Origin: Pontederia crassipes | Lineage: Eukaryota > Streptophyta > Magnoliopsida > Commelinales > Pontederiaceae | Assembly (NCBI GenBank): GCA_030549335.1 | Contig: CM060190.1 | Location: 64,556,118 to 64,620,117 of the forward strand | Length of the DNA: 64,000 bases | Direction: 5' to 3' | Shown here: positions 11,315 through 24,434 of the stretch, in pieces | How the letters are laid out: every line of letters begins with the position of its first letter | How positions within the stretch are numbered: the stretch's first letter is position 1 | Translations under genes and position numbers: made by a program | The notes under the pieces: model-generated | Database searches by the model: none | What the model saw: the letters and a program-made list of their open reading frames with translations, nothing else | What the model was told of the DNA's origin: nothing

Positions 11315-14300
11315 CTCCCCCTCAGCATCGACTTTCTCTTTTATGAGTTTCCTTGATATCATGCCGAATTGTTGTCGAAACTCTTCAAACTTGATGCTAT
11401 TTAGACCTTTTAGTAAGTGCATCTGCAACTTGCTCTTGTGTACGTATGTATGTTAACTTGATATCTCCTTGTAACACCTTCTCTCGAAGAAAATGATAGT
11501 GGACTTCGATATGCTTTGTGCGTGCGTGGAACACCGGATTTTCAGCTAAGCGAATTGCTGACTGATTATCACAATATAACTCCACTGCTGAATTAATTGA
11601 CTGATGTAAATCCTTTAATAGTTGTACTAGCCATGTGCACTCTTGGGCTGCCATTGCACCTGCTCTATATTCTGCCTCCGTACTTGATAAGGATACAGTA
11701 GGTTGCCTCTTACTGCACCATGAAATAGCTCCTGATCCGAGGCTGAATATATAATCAGTAGTAGAACGTCGTGTATCAAGATCTCCAGCATAATCAGCAT
11801 CACAAAAGCCACTTAGGGTACATGCTATATTCTTCTGGTAAAATATTCCATAGTCGATTGTGCCTTTGATATATCGTAATATTCGTCGAGCTTCTTCAAG
11901 ATGAGGCTTTCTTGGCTCCTGCATGAATCTGCTAACAACTCCAACAGCATGTGTGATATCCGGACGTGTGAGTGTAAGATATATTAGGCTTCCCACCAAT
12001 TGCCTATACATGGTTGCATCACTTAATTCTTTTCCTTTAATAGAGCATAACTTTGCGTTTACCTCTGTCGGTGTTGAGATAGGCTTGCAATCAAGCATTC
12101 CGAATTTCTCGAGTAGATCTTGAACATACTTCTGTTGACATAAGAATAACCCTTCTTTTGTTGCTTCTACTTCAAGACCCAAAAAGTGTTTCAACTCACC
12201 AAGATCCTTCATTTGGAAGCGCGTAGAGAGGTTCTCTCGGATTTGACGAATCTCCTTGTCATCATCTCCTGTAATAATTAAGTCATCAACATAGACTAGC
12301 ACGATTGCTAACTTGCCTTCTTGCGCCTTCACAAATAGGCTATGCCATTGAGTAGCCACATTGCTTCAAGAACTCCGCGATCTTTTCGAACCATGCCCTT
12401 GGTGCTTGCTTGAGCCCATACAATGTCTTCTTCAATTTACATACATAACATGGATGATTAATAGATTCAAATCCTTGAGGTTGCTCCATATAGATATCAT
12501 GATCTAACTCTCTATGCAAAAATGCATTCTTCACATCCATTTGCCATAACTTCCATAATTTGCTTGCGGCTAAAGCTAATAAGACACGTACCGTGGTGAT
12601 CTTTGCTACTGGACTGAATGTCTCTTCATAGTCAAAACCATACTTTTGAGAGAATCCTCGGGCTACTAGACGAGCCTTGTATCTTTCGAGAGATCCATCG
12701 GGCTTTTTCTTCAACTTGTAGACCCATTTGCAAGATATAGGTTGCACGTCGCTTGGTTTTGGAACTAGATCCCATGTCTCATTCTGATGTAGAGCTTGGA
12801 TCTCTTCTTTCATTGCTGACATCCATTTTTGACACTTGGATGCTTCTTCGAATGTGTTAGGCTTCTTTTCTCCGACGTCTTCGATTAGTGCTGCATTTGC
12901 ATATTTTGGATTAGGCCTTCGTTGTCTGCTTGATCTTCTTGGCGCTGAAGAGTCTTCTTCGATCACTGGATCTTCTATCTGACTTGGCCTTTCTTCTTCA
13001 GGAGATCTTTGGTGTTCTCCAGTTTGCCACGGACTCTTCTTCTTCTTTGAGGCTTCCTTTTCTTCTTGTTCCTCAGTAGAACGAAGTGCTTCTCTTGTTA
13101 ACTCGTCGACTTGAACTTGAATATTTTCTTCAATATCACTTGTGTTGGGCAACATTGCATCCTTGGAAGGCCACCAAGATGATGCTTCATCGAACACCAC
13201 ATTTCGAGAAATGTGAATTCGTCCGGTTGTTGGATCACAACATCTCAATCCTTTTCGTTGGCTATCATATCCAACAAATATGCAACGTATTGCCTTCTTA
13301 TCGAACTTAGTACGAAGATTATCTGTAATGAAGACATAGCAAACACATCCAAAGACACAGAAATGACTCACCGTGGGTTTGATCTTCCACAAGTTCTCAT
13401 ATGGTGAGACAAACCCAAGCTTTGCTGGAGGAAGCCTATTAATGACATGCGCAGCTGTCTTCATACACTCTATCCAGAATCGTGGAGGTACATTCTTTGC
13501 ATGCAGCATGCTCCTGCATATCTCTGTTAGATGACGATTCTTCCTCTCGGCCACACCATTTTGTTGTGGTGTGTTAGGACAGGTGAGTTGACAGCGCATA
13601 TGACATGCTCGTAGATATTCAGAGAATTCCTCTGATGTATACTCTCCTCCATTGTCTGTGCGCAAGCATTGAATCCTCCGATCAAGCTCCTTCTCGACCT
13701 TCTCTTTAAATTCTTTAAACTTCGATAGTGCTTCAGATTTCTCTTTCATGAAGTCCACCCAAACGTATCTTGAGAAGTCATCAATGAAGGTAATCATATA
13801 GCAAAATCCACGGACAGATGGTTGCTTCACGCGACCAAATACATCAGAGTGCACTAGCTCCAATGGTGCCTTGGCTCTGAACTTCGACTCCTCGTAGGGT
13901 AGTTGATGAGCTTTACCGAATTGACAACCTGCACAGACAATATTTTCTCGAACATCTAGGCAAGGAAGTCCCTTTACCATGGACTTATTCATCATTGCCT
14001 TCAGCCTTTTATAGCTAACATGTCCGAGCCTTGCATGCCAAAGATCAGCTGTCTCATTTTTTCTTGTCTTGTCTATGTATGCTTCTTGAGCGGACATTAC
14101 ATAGACAGACTCTAATCTTTTTCCTTCCATTATTGGTGGAGCAGTTAGCCTTAAACTCTTATAAACTTTGACATCTTTTGGCCCAAATATTACATAATTG
14201 CCGGAAGAAGTAAGTTGAGAAACTGATAATAAGTTCTTTGACATACCCGGCACATGGTAGACATGATCCAGCTCCACCTCATGTGATCCAAATCGAGGAA

Positions 14301-15760
14301 CTACTGTTGCCTTGCCGATATGAGTGATTGGCAATCGAGTGTTGTTTGCCGTCACCACCATACGATCACCTCTATACTCCGACATGCTACGTAGCTTCTC
14401 TTCATCTCCTGTCATATGATTCGAACAACCAGAATCAACTATCCAATCATTATGATAGTTAATACCTCTATTGTTCGATGCGATGAGAGCTGCTTCTTTG
14501 AAAGGCTCCTCGATACTGGTCATCGCAAGCTCCATTGCTTCCTCAGGTTCTCCTTTGTAGTTGGAGGTGATCTCTTCTATTGCAAGTGCAGCTTCGAGAT
14601 CCCATTCTTCTTCACTTTCATTATCATGAGAAGTGGCTGCATTTCCTTCCTCACGCTTGTGCCAACAGTCGCGTGCATAGTGGCCTTTCTTTCCGCAATT
14701 ATAGCAATGAACATCTTGTCGATGAGATTTCTTCTCCCCTTGATCTTCTTTGTGTGCGCCTCGGTAAGCTCCCCCTCGTTGTGGACCTCTTCCTCGTCCA
14801 CGTCTTGGCCAACTTTGTTGTCGTGCCTTATGATTTTCTCTGTTGTCGTAATTCTTTACGACTTTCTCAGGATTTGAAGACTTTTTCTTGATGAATAAAG
14901 CCTTATCATCATCCTTTATTGAGATCTTGGATATCTAAACATCCAGATCTTCTTGGTTGGACAAGATGCTCTCCATTTCTGTGAGAGTTGGTTCTTGTGC
15001 CCAACCTCTAATAGCAGTGATGAGACTATTATATTTAGGATGCAAACCATGAATAATAATTCTACGCATTCTTGTTTCAGTAATAGCATTTTGTGGGTCT
15101 AGCTTAGCAATCTCATCACATATAAATTTCATCTTGGAGAAGTATTGACTCACCGACATGTCACCTTGCTTCATGGAGATCAGATCATTCTCCAAGCGCT
15201 GCAATTTTGCATCATTTTTCTTCGTGAAGAGTGTAGCCAAGGTGTCCCAAGCATCTTTGGGTGTCTCTTTGTCTCTAATCTTCTGAAGGAAATCATCCTC
15301 CACTGAAGTCGCTAGCACGTACATAGCTTTTCCGACTTTGCACTCCCATTTCTTTAGCTCTTCTGCATTTGTTGGCGACGTAGTCTCATTTCCGCCAATA
15401 ATGCTCCATAGATTTTGCCCTTTCAAATAATACTGCATACGAATACTCCAATTATTATAATTGTTATGGTTGAGTTTCTCTAGGGAGCTTACCGAGGATC
15501 CGAAATCTGCCATAATGACTTGATGAAAACTTCTATATCACTCAAGTAAGCGTAGTCCCGGACTAGCAATCTTCACAATCCCAGATTGTGCACCGGCAGA
15601 ATTTCTCCTTGATTATCCTTTTTACCAACTTGCTCCGGCAAAACTTTCTCGTGGCTTCTCTTGCACCGTCTCGAACCGGCAGAGTCTCCACGTAACTTGC
15701 TTTGGCAAAACCTTGAACTGACGGAATCACCTCACGGGCCAAACCTGCTCTGATACCACT

Positions 15761-16178
15761 TGTAGAAGATTTGGTTAAACCAAAATCAACTATCAAAATG
15801 GTATTTATATTAATAATGTAATACTTAGATGCACACAACTCACTGGTGGTACTCACTCACTAAGAAAGATGTACATACTAGTAACTCAACTCACACCCTA
15901 CAACTAACACTCAGATATCACCTCACGCCACACCACTCAAAAGCAACACTCTTCACCTACTCACTATACTACACCTCACGAATAGTAGCTACTGCTTCAC
16001 TTCTTGATATGCAAAAGAGGAGGACCCCTTACCTATTTATAGGCATATTTACCTATGGTTTGTAAAGTAAACCATGTGTTCCAGCCAATAGAATTTTACT
16101 TTAGCCACATGTTTAGGACTATGTAGAAAATTCTGGATATGTTACCAACATAGCTTATGTCGGTGCTGGTATTTAACA
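15761..16178 (-). repeat. 5' LTR of the young copia element
   Basis: A 418-bp terminal repeat about 99% identical to the one at 10897-11314. The tRNA primer site lies just inside it at about 15747-15758. The GTCTC duplication follows directly at 16179-16183. Confidence 0.96.
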
Positions 16179-16183
16179 GTCTC

Positions 16184-16895
16184 TTGAGTAGGTGCTACTC
16201 ATTTCTCTGGAGATGCATATGAATCTGGTATCAACTAGAGATAGATGTTGGTGTACTAAATAGATAATTGTTAGCTTAAAATAAATCTAAGATTGAGAAT
16301 TTAAAACGAGTTTTCTGTGGAAAGAAAACTACAATGTAAATTGCCAATTCAGAACTTTGCATCTCAATGAAGTTGGATCCTTTAAGCTAGTTTAACGATA
16401 CTCCCAGGATCAATCCATCTTTGTATATCTTAGTAGACCCATAATATCACATCTGAACTTTAGAAACCCAACAAAACCTATAGCAAACTCACCAAGGTCG
16501 GGCAGAACAATATCCCAAATGGCATTCTGCTGAAGAACATCAGGCACTAGTTAACTAAGGCTCATGGAAAATAGTGGACAAGAGCTGACAAGGCACAATG
16601 ACAAGGAATGAGTCAGACTAGGACCTGTAGCATCTTGTCTCTAAACTGTTCTATAGTGGATCTCTAGCATGACATTCTTATTTTTGTTTCAAATAATGCA
16701 GTGCTTTTCGGACAGCAATTTGCAAATGAAAATTAGGGAACTTTAAAGATACACCTCCCGAAGAACTTTTAACACTTGTTCTTAAGGTCGGTTGATTTCA
16801 TTTCTTAATTTCTTTGTCCACTGGATCACTGCCGCAACAAGTCAAGCTCAAGAGATAAACCACTGCAACTTGGTTTAAATTCTTTGTGAGTGTAG
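16184..16895. other. thiolase pseudogene intron remnant
   Basis: Non-coding sequence between the copia element and the thiolase exon at 16896. I see no exon, RNA gene or repeat boundary in it. Confidence 0.4.
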
Positions 16896-18070
16896 GCACT
16901 CCTTGATGGGACTAAACTAAACCCAAGTGAAGTTGATGATGTTGTTATGGGAACTGTCTTGTCGTCAGGATCCCAAAGTGACAGCAATATATGCTGATTT
17001 CTCTAGTACCTTAAGTAAGCTGAAAACCATTACATGCTGTTATGTTATCTTTATCTTGCTCACTGAGGCAATTAACCTACTGTCATTTGTTGTCACAATT
17101 TTTTCTCTATGTTTATTCAGATACTAACTGTCCCACTCAGAACTGTATGCTCTTCTGGATTGCAAGCAGTTGCTGGCATTGCTGTTGGCATAAAAAAGCT
17201 GGATTTTATGATATTGGTAATGTATCTTAGGTTTGCTTCACGTAATTATGATATTTTTTCCACTAGTTAATTTGTTCTCATATGTGCAGGCATTGACTTG
17301 AATTCATTACCATTAATTCAGTTAGTTGGCAAGGTCCTAGTAATCCGAGAATATGGTTTGTTCCATTAAAAGTATATCTGTGTTTTTGACTGCATGTCAA
17401 GATCTATGTTTGCTTTTAAATGCATAAATAGTTGGAAGACATCCAAAAATCAGATCAGTGCGTGTTCTTGGATATCCTTGCATGTTTCAGTCGATGATGT
17501 TCACATGAGGCCGAGGTTGTCTACTACCGATGGACACTATATCTGAGAATGTACCATATTGATATTTTATAATAAGGTAGGGACAATATCAAGCTTCTGT
17601 GAGTCTGTTGCTATTTGCTATGAATGGTATTTCCTTCTCTTAACATTACAATATGTGCGTTAATTTTAGGTTGAATCGTTTAGGAGAGCAGCTGCAGCAA
17701 CAACTGCAGATAAATTCAAAGAAGAAATTGATGACAGGATCCAGGCTGATGGTCTATTATTGCAAACCATAAATCAGCATTCAAGAAGGATGCCAATATT
17801 GCATCAGGTTTTTCTAACGCGCTAATTTTTAATTTTGATGTTTTGTGATGATATGCACCTACAAAACCTGAAATTCTTAAACTGGTTTTAGGTAGTGCAT
17901 TCAGGTGAGTGAGGGTGCTGTTCTACTTACAAGAAGAGATATCACAATGATAAATGGACTACCTACCCTCGGTGCATTCAAGTTAATTATTCTTATGTCA
18001 AAAGTTCTGAGGTTTCCATGCATTAGTTGAAGAGTTTTTTAATTTTATTTACTCGTACTGTTTGATACAT

Positions 18071-18261
18071 TTTATAGCCGGTCCCAAGCCCGGATAAAGG
18101 AGGAGAGTTGTGTTAGGCCCCGACAGCCAGCATAAAATCATGTCGAATCTTATGAACATGGATCAACGAATATATTCTAATAGAGCGGAATGACGTCGTA
18201 TGATCCATGTAGCCGACCCCACCTAGTGGGATAAGGCTTTGTTGTTGTTGTTGTTGTTGTT
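18071..18261 (+). mobile_element. Au-like SINE, copy 1
   Basis: A 191-bp SINE starting TTTATAGCCGGTCCCAAGC and ending GGGATAAGGC plus a (TTG)n tail, the 3' end typical of plant Au SINEs. The 16-bp duplication GTACTGTTTGATACAT flanks it on both sides (18055-18070 and 18262-18277). It lacks the AACTCCGCCTAT head seen in other copies here, so it is slightly 5' truncated. It lies in a thiolase pseudogene intron. Confidence 0.93.
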
Positions 18262-19003
18262 GTACTGTTTGATACATATTTTATATTTGTTGGTCAAATA
18301 TAAAGGATAATGCCATTTCTCATGCATGTAATCACATTAGTCAAGGGATTTTTTTGAAATTATATATTTTAGGTAGAGTTTCTTAAAACTTATTAAATGC
18401 TATAAACACATCTTCTATCTTTGTTCTTCAGATATAAAAGGTTGATGCCATTTCTTAGGGAAGTTGCAATTTTGTAATGCAAGCCATGTTTTGTTTCGCA
18501 CAAAAGAACTATAATTTCCATGATAAAGTATTTCCTAGACAACCACATTTTATACTTAAGTTTTGATTCGATTTTATAGGAGTTTTTCTGCTGTTGGAGT
18601 AGAACCTGGTGTCACGGGCATTAGTCCTGTTATTGCAATCCTGCTGCAGTTAGAGCTGTCTTCAGCTTAATGATTTAAACATTCTTTAAATAACTGAGGT
18701 AAGATATATGAGGTGCGTTCTTTAAAAATACTAGAAGTAACTTAGGTGATACAACTACAAGTATTTGCACGTGTTTTCTTTTTCTTTTTCTTTCTGTTGT
18801 TACTGAGAACAAATTTGATGTCAACTAGTTTCTTTATATAATAATACAAAAATGTAGATGCTTTCAGTGAAACTAAGATCAACATCCATGACAATCTTAT
18901 TGGTTGTCTGTTGAGTTTCTGACTTTTGAAGGGGCAAGCTAGCAATTACTGTACGACAGCAGTCAGAATTTTGTCGTGCACCATAATGCTAAGTTCTTTA
19001 TCA

Positions 19004-19080
19004 ACAACAACAACAACAAAGCCTTATCCCACTAGGTGGGGTCGGCTACATGGATCATACGACGCCATTTTCGTTGATCC
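19004..19080 (-). mobile_element. Au-like SINE, copy 2, 5' truncated
   Basis: Only the 3' part is present, in minus orientation: (CAA)n, then AAAGCCTTATCCCACTAGG, on to the ATCAACGAAAATGG region. The direct repeat ATGCTAAGTTCTTTATCAA flanks it at about 18986-19003 and 19081-19099. A third partial copy of that repeat follows at 19111-19125. Confidence 0.88.
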
Positions 19081-19204
19081 ATGCTAAGTTCTTTATCAAT
19101 TGAAAAAATAATGCTAAGTTCTTTAGTTTTCTTATTAACAAAAGATATTCTTTGGTTTTCTTTCATAACTAAGCCATTAGTGAGATGCACTGGAGATCCT
19201 AAGT

Positions 19205-20545
19205 TTGGATGAGAAAAGCCTCGTCGGCAAAATCACCGGAAGGCCCATGGACTTGTCAGCCATTCGATCGGCGGTGGTGGCGTCCGTCGGCGCCTCACCC
19301 CCTTTTCACTTGAGCAACCTGCCGCCGACGCTCTTTCTCCTCGTTCCCGGCTCGGCCCAGCAGCGGGAGACCCTTCTCGCTACGCCGACTCCCGTCTCGC
19401 CGGACTGTTCCATCAATTGGCGCCCATGGAGAGAGGAGGACGGCGCGTCACCTGCACCGGCGCCAGCTAGGTCTGCGATCGACATCCGGGGCATCCCCCT
19501 ACATCTTCTGCACCCGGAGGTCGTGCTGGCCATCGCTCGGACGATCGGAACTCCTTTGTCGCTCTCCCTGCCGATGATGGGCTCGCCGGACCTGTACGCC
19601 GTTACTGTGGAGATAGCGACATGGCCTGGGTACCGCCCTCCTCCATTGATCATCCTCTGCATTGGCGAGTGCAGTTACCAGCTCCATCTCCGGCGGGCTG
19701 GTCAGGTGGGGTCGTGGGCGGGCATTGTCGCTGAGGGCACAGCGGAGTGCTCCAACGGGCTGCCGTCGCACCAGGAGCACGTGACAGAGGCTGGTGGGGA
19801 TAAGTACGGCCAACCTTTAATTCAAACATCCCCCTCTCCACCAGCTGTCAACCATAATCCCTCCCACACCCCTCCCTTACCTCCAGACACTGCCACCAAA
19901 GCCCACAACTTAATCCCAGACCGCCACATAAGCAACCCACCGCCACCTCACCTCCCCACGTCAATCCACTCAGCCAAACCCCATCACAACCAACACCCAT
20001 CCAGTCAGGCCCGCACCCAACCTGCACCTCACCAGCACCACCCCCAGTCCTCACACACCCGGCCCGGGCCCCTCCCGAACCGCTCTCAGACCTCCCCCAG
20101 AACCCGGTCCTGGCAACGGCCGAGTCGCACCAAGCCGCCTTCAGCAACCCGGCCCGGTAACCGCTTGACCATCTCCCCCTCAGCAAGCTCTGCCGCCTCC
20201 GCCCCTCCCCTCACCGGCGGCCTGGCGTCACGGCGAAGCCACTCCCCTTCCCTCTCCACGTCCTCGCCACCACCGAACGACCTCCAATGCTGCCCATATG
20301 AGAGTACCTCCGACCCAAGCCACCACCTGCAACTGGAATCCTCCCCACAGCAACTGGACCTCCCCGGCGACGATGCTATGGCTGCGAGAGACCCCCCTCC
20401 GCGCGTCTATCGGCGTCGACGGAACCGCAGAACCGCCTCCTCCCAGTTCGCCGGACCGCTGCAGGCGGGTCCTTCCTCTCTCGATGCTGCTCAGCGGGCG
20501 GCCACCACACGGCTGGGAGACTCTTCGTCCTCCACAATCGCCTAG
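19205..20545 (+). CDS. LINE ORF1 protein (RNA-binding)
   Basis: An uninterrupted 446-codon frame. The N-terminal part (LVGKITGRPMDLSAIRSAVV, then RSAIDIRGIPLHLLHPEVV at about residues 90-108) resembles the DUF4283/RRM-like domain of plant LINE ORF1 proteins, which bind the element RNA. The C-terminal 250 residues are rich in Pro, Ser and His with low complexity. No CCHC knuckle is visible. The frame probably lacks its original N-terminus, because the LINE boundary lies 12 bp upstream. It remains open while ORF2 is broken, which may be chance in GC-rich DNA. Confidence 0.7.
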   Translation: MDEKSLVGKITGRPMDLSAIRSAVVASVGASPPFHLSNLPPTLFLLVPGSAQQRETLLATPTPVSPDCSINWRPWREEDGASPAPAPARSAIDIRGIPLHLLHPEVVLAIARTIGTPLSLSLPMMGSPDLYAVTVEIATWPGYRPPPLIILCIGECSYQLHLRRAGQVGSWAGIVAEGTAECSNGLPSHQEHVTEAGGDKYGQPLIQTSPSPPAVNHNPSHTPPLPPDTATKAHNLIPDRHISNPPPPHLPTSIHSAKPHHNQHPSSQARTQPAPHQHHPQSSHTRPGPLPNRSQTSPRTRSWQRPSRTKPPSATRPGNRLTISPSASSAASAPPLTGGLASRRSHSPSLSTSSPPPNDLQCCPYESTSDPSHHLQLESSPQQLDLPGDDAMAARDPPPRVYRRRRNRRTASSQFAGPLQAGPSSLDAAQRAATTRLGDSSSSTIA

Positions 20546-20796
20546 TCTGGGGATTGGGCCGTCAGCGCGAACGCCCTCCTCCCGGGACGGCCGGAGGCAG
20601 ATGTCCTGGAGGTTGCAACTCAGGCGGGGTTCCGGCTGGTCTGCCGCCGGCCTCGGACATGCCCAGACTCCTTGAGGCGCCCCCTGGGCATTTACCGCCC
20701 CCATCAGTGAGTCCTGTTGCTCGCGCGGGCTAGCTCCAAGAGAAGTACAGTGGTGGGCAGTGGATCGCCCACAGGTGGGACGATGACGGTTTCCTT

Positions 20797-23700
20797 ATGA
20801 AGGTGCTGACATGGATCGTTCGCGGCCTCGGCGATGAAGGGAGGCGCCGAACCCTCGGTCGCTATTTAAGGGAGTGGGAAGTCGATGTGGTCTTCTTACA
20901 GGAAACTAAACTTGAGGATTGTAGCTCTCGGATGTGGGAGCAGATTGGGGGTTCCCGACTGTCGCAGTACGTCTCTCTTACTCTGTGGGGCGCTCTGGTG
21001 GCTGCATCATTAGTTCGAGGACTGATCAGTTTACACTAGTGGATTCGTGGACAGCCCGTTTCTCGACGTCGGTCCACTTGAGACGCAGTATGGATGGTTC
21101 ATCATATCTCCTCTCCTATGTTTACGGCCCTTGCTCGGGGTCTCTTCGGGCAGACATGTGGGAGGAGCTTTCGGCTGCCCGCACTCACCTATCAGACACC
21201 CGTTGGTTGATTGGGGGCGACTTCAATGTCACACTTGACATGGATGATCGCCCCACCAGACGACAGGGGAGAGACTTTGGAGCTGAAGGGTTTAGAGATT
21301 TCATTGACTCTCACTCGTTGTTGGACTTCCCGACTACGAACTGTAGATTTACCTGGTGGAGCACATCGGCACCCTCATCCAGATCCAGGATTGAGCTCCA
21401 TCGAGTTAGTTGAGACTCACCAGCTCGCGGATGTCCGAGCCATGGACCGCCCGTTCTCGGACCACACGCCCCTTTTGTGGAGGTCCAACGACGAGCAATC
21501 CCTGAGATCGATATTTCGCTTCGAGCAATCCTGGCTTTTGGAGGATGGTTTCACACAGATGGTGGCCGAGCACTGGTACGGTGTTGCGGTGTCTGACTCT
21601 GCAGCTAGGACCCTGGCCGCCAGGTTACATAGCCTGAGACACTTTAGGACCGCCGGAGACAGTTTCGGATGGCTCGGGAGGCACGGAGGACAGAGGCCCT
21701 GGCGGCGATTGATCGACTAGACCGGGAGGAGGATTCCCGCCACCTCACGGAGGAGGAGGCGGCACAATGGCGACGAGCTCAGGAGACCATCCAGCAGGAG
21801 GACAGGAAGGTGGAGATCCAGTGGAGGGAGCGCTCCCGGCAGACCTGGCTTCAAGAGGGAGATGCCAACACTCGGTTCTTCCACCTTTATGTGAGTGCTC
21901 GCCGACGGGCGAACCGGATCGACCACCTGGAGGTGATGGGTCAGCGGATCACCGGCCATCACCCATCAGGACTGCCATTGCCTCCTTCCATCGAGACTTC
22001 TCTAGGCGACGGCCCTCGCCGGCCAGGAGATGGTGCCCTAGGGGTATTCCTTGTCTTACTAATGATCAATCTTCCTTGTTAGTGCAGACCATCATCGAGG
22101 ACGAGGTCACCGATGCACTACGGGACCTCAATGGTGAGGGGTCCCCCGCCCCGATGGTTTCCTAGTTTTCTTCTATAGGGAGTTCTGGTCCGTGGAGCGG
22201 GAGGACGTCATGGCGGTGATTAGGGAGTTTGAATGCGGGAATCGGGGCTTTGAGCGCCTCAACCGGTTTCTGTTATTCATGCTCCCCAAGCGCACGCTAG
22301 CAGAGAGAGTGGAAGACTTCCGGCCGATCGCCTTATCCAATGCCATTTATCTCTTAGTGGCTCGGGTACTGGCCAATTGCCTCCTGGAGGTCCTCCCCGA
22401 CCTCATCCACTCGGCTCAACGGCCTTCATCCATGGCGGCTCCATCACCGACAGCTACACCACAGCGTCCGAGATCCTTGCGCACTGGAGACGGCAAGACA
22501 GCCGTGCCTTCCTCTGGAAGGTCAATTTTTCCAAGGCTTATGACTTTCTTTCTTGGTCTTTCCTTTGGCACTCCTTGCAGGCTCGTGGTTTCCCGTCGAC
22601 ATGGATTGCTTGGATGAAGCGGTGCGTCACCACCGCTTCTTTCTCGGTTCTGGTCAACGAATCCACGGTAGTGGGTTGGGTGTAGCCACAGCGGGGTGTC
22701 TGGCAGGGGTGCCCCCTCGTGCCCATGCTATTCACACTTGCGGTCGACGGCCTCGCTAGATGCACCCAGGAGGCCTGCCGGACAGGCCTTTTCAGCGGCT
22801 TCTCTGGTGGTTTTGTGCCACTGCTACAGTATGCAGATGACACCGTTTTCTTCGTGGAGGGGACAGAGCTTGAGGCTAGACGGGTGGCCATTTTGGTGGA
22901 GATTTTTGGTGCGACCTCGGGCCTTGTCATCAACCATGAAAAATCCACCTTCATCCCCTTTGGCATGGGTACTGAGGAAGATCTGAGTTGTGCGGATGAG
23001 TTGCGCACTCCAGTTGGCGACCTGCCCATCACTTATTTGGGCCTTCCTCTCTTGGATCGGCATATTGGCTCCCGGAGGTGGACTCCGGTCATTGAACGGT
23101 TGGAGCACCGCCTTCAGGGCTGGAGTTCCCGGCTTCTATCCAGCGGTAGACGTCTTACACTACTCAGATCTGTTCTCTCCTCGTTGCCGATATATTTCAT
23201 GTCTGAGCTTCCACTGCCGGCCAGGTGCTATCACGGATTGACTCTCTGAGGAGCAGGTTCTTTTGGCAGGGATGCAGCCCTATCCGCCGAGTTCATCTTG
23301 TTGCATGGGACAACATTTGTAGGCCTACTTCCAAGGGCGGATTGGGTGTTCGTGACCTCCGTCGCACTAACTGGGCATTCCTTGCTCGGTGGGTGGGACG
23401 GATTATGGGGCCCGAGGAAAGCTTATGGAAAGAGGTCTTTTACACCTGCTACGGCCGAGACCTATCTTGGGGTTCTAGGCCCATCTTACCCTGTGGTGCT
23501 TCCTCCTTTTGGAGAGGGGTGGCGGCCTTACTCCCCCTGGTGCGACCTTTCATGAGTCCATCACTTGGCTCCGGAGAGTTCTTTTCCTTTTGGCAGCATG
23601 ATTGGTTACCTGGTGGCTCGCTTGCGGATTCTTTTCCCCGGCTGTGGGCTTTCGCGGCACATCGGACACTGTGGTGGCTGAGTGCTGGTCTGAGAGCGGT

Positions 23701-24276
23701 GGCCCGAGCACCGGCTCTTGGACTCCCACTTTTAGTTCTCCACTATCGGACCAGCGTTATTCGGAGCTACTAGCGCTCCACTAGAGGATTGCTCCCTTTC
23801 GCCCGAACCCTACACGGGCAGACGGTTGGGTTTGGACATCAACCTCTTTCTCTGCACGTAGCCTATACCTCAGCTTTCTACCGGCACCTACTGATACAAA
23901 GGATCTTAGAGTGGACTGCAGACTGATCTAGCGATCCCGGATTTCGTTGAAAGTCAAGATCTTTGCTTGGCTTCTACGGCGGAAGCGGACTCTCACTCGA
24001 GTTTATAGAGCACGGTGGGCTCCCCATGCGGATACTTCATGTGTATTGTGCGGGGAGATGGAAGAGGATGTTACTCACTTATTCTTCGCATGCCGGGTGG
24101 CCCGAGAGGTGTGGTCTCGGACGAGCATTGCGGGTCAGGTCACTCCGGTACATGCAGATTTTTGGCAGTCCATGAGGGGACTTAGCAGACGGAGACACAG
24201 CTGGAGGGTCCCGATGGTGACCTTTTTGGCCGGTGCCTGGGCCATCTGGCTTCAGCGCAACCGGGTCATTTTTTGA
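20797..24276 (+). pseudogene. LINE ORF2: endonuclease, reverse transcriptase, zinc finger (broken)
   Basis: Domain remnants appear in order but in shifting frames. The endonuclease start MKVLTWIVRGLGD with VFLQETKL is at 20797-20920, and GGDFNVTLDMDDRP follows at about 21208. Reverse transcriptase shows FRPIALSNAIYLLVARVLAN at about 22319, FSKAYDFLSW at about 22529 and the catalytic YADD at 22830-22841. The C-terminal part has RARWAPHADTSCVLCGE with the zf-RVT pattern, ending at 24276. Frame changes lie near 21000, 21400, 21690, 22080, 22400, 22720 and 23230, and a TAG falls at about 23932. The usual Asn of the first endonuclease motif (WNVRG) is Ile here. Confidence 0.9.
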
Positions 24277-24434
24277 TGGGGTGAATTGTTAGGCGGATAG
24301 CATTGTACGCCACATGTTTTGTCTTCTTCGGGAGTGGGGTCTTGTCTAGCGTCTGTACTTATTTTTCCTTTACCACTCTCCGCTAGAGAGTGTGTTTCTT
24401 GTACATGACTTTCCATTTACAGTGATATATACTT

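Larger units (their letters stand above)
10897..16178 (-). mobile_element. Ty1/copia LTR retrotransposon, young, nearly whole
   Basis: A 5.28-kb element in minus orientation inside the thiolase pseudogene. Two 418-bp LTRs, TG...CA bounded, are flanked by the 5-bp duplication GTCTC on both sides. The primer site next to the right LTR reads TGGTATCAGAGC on the minus strand (initiator Met-tRNA), and a purine tract GAGGGGGAG abuts the left LTR. Gag lies at 14935-15513 and pol at 11397-14535, in copia order: protease region, integrase, reverse transcriptase with YVDD, then RNase H. Only about four differences between the LTRs are seen, pointing to insertion within roughly the last half million years at usual plant rates. 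It looks close to whole, with about two breaks. The copia lineage was not determined. Confidence 0.96.

Noticed and set aside
18900-18960. Possible further thiolase exon (EGAS...YDSSQNF)
   Set aside because: Resemblance to the EAFASQFVY region is too weak to claim.
19306-20704. Long minus-strand frames in the LINE ORF1 region
   Set aside because: Shadows of GC-rich, Pro/Ser-rich coding DNA with no domain of their own.
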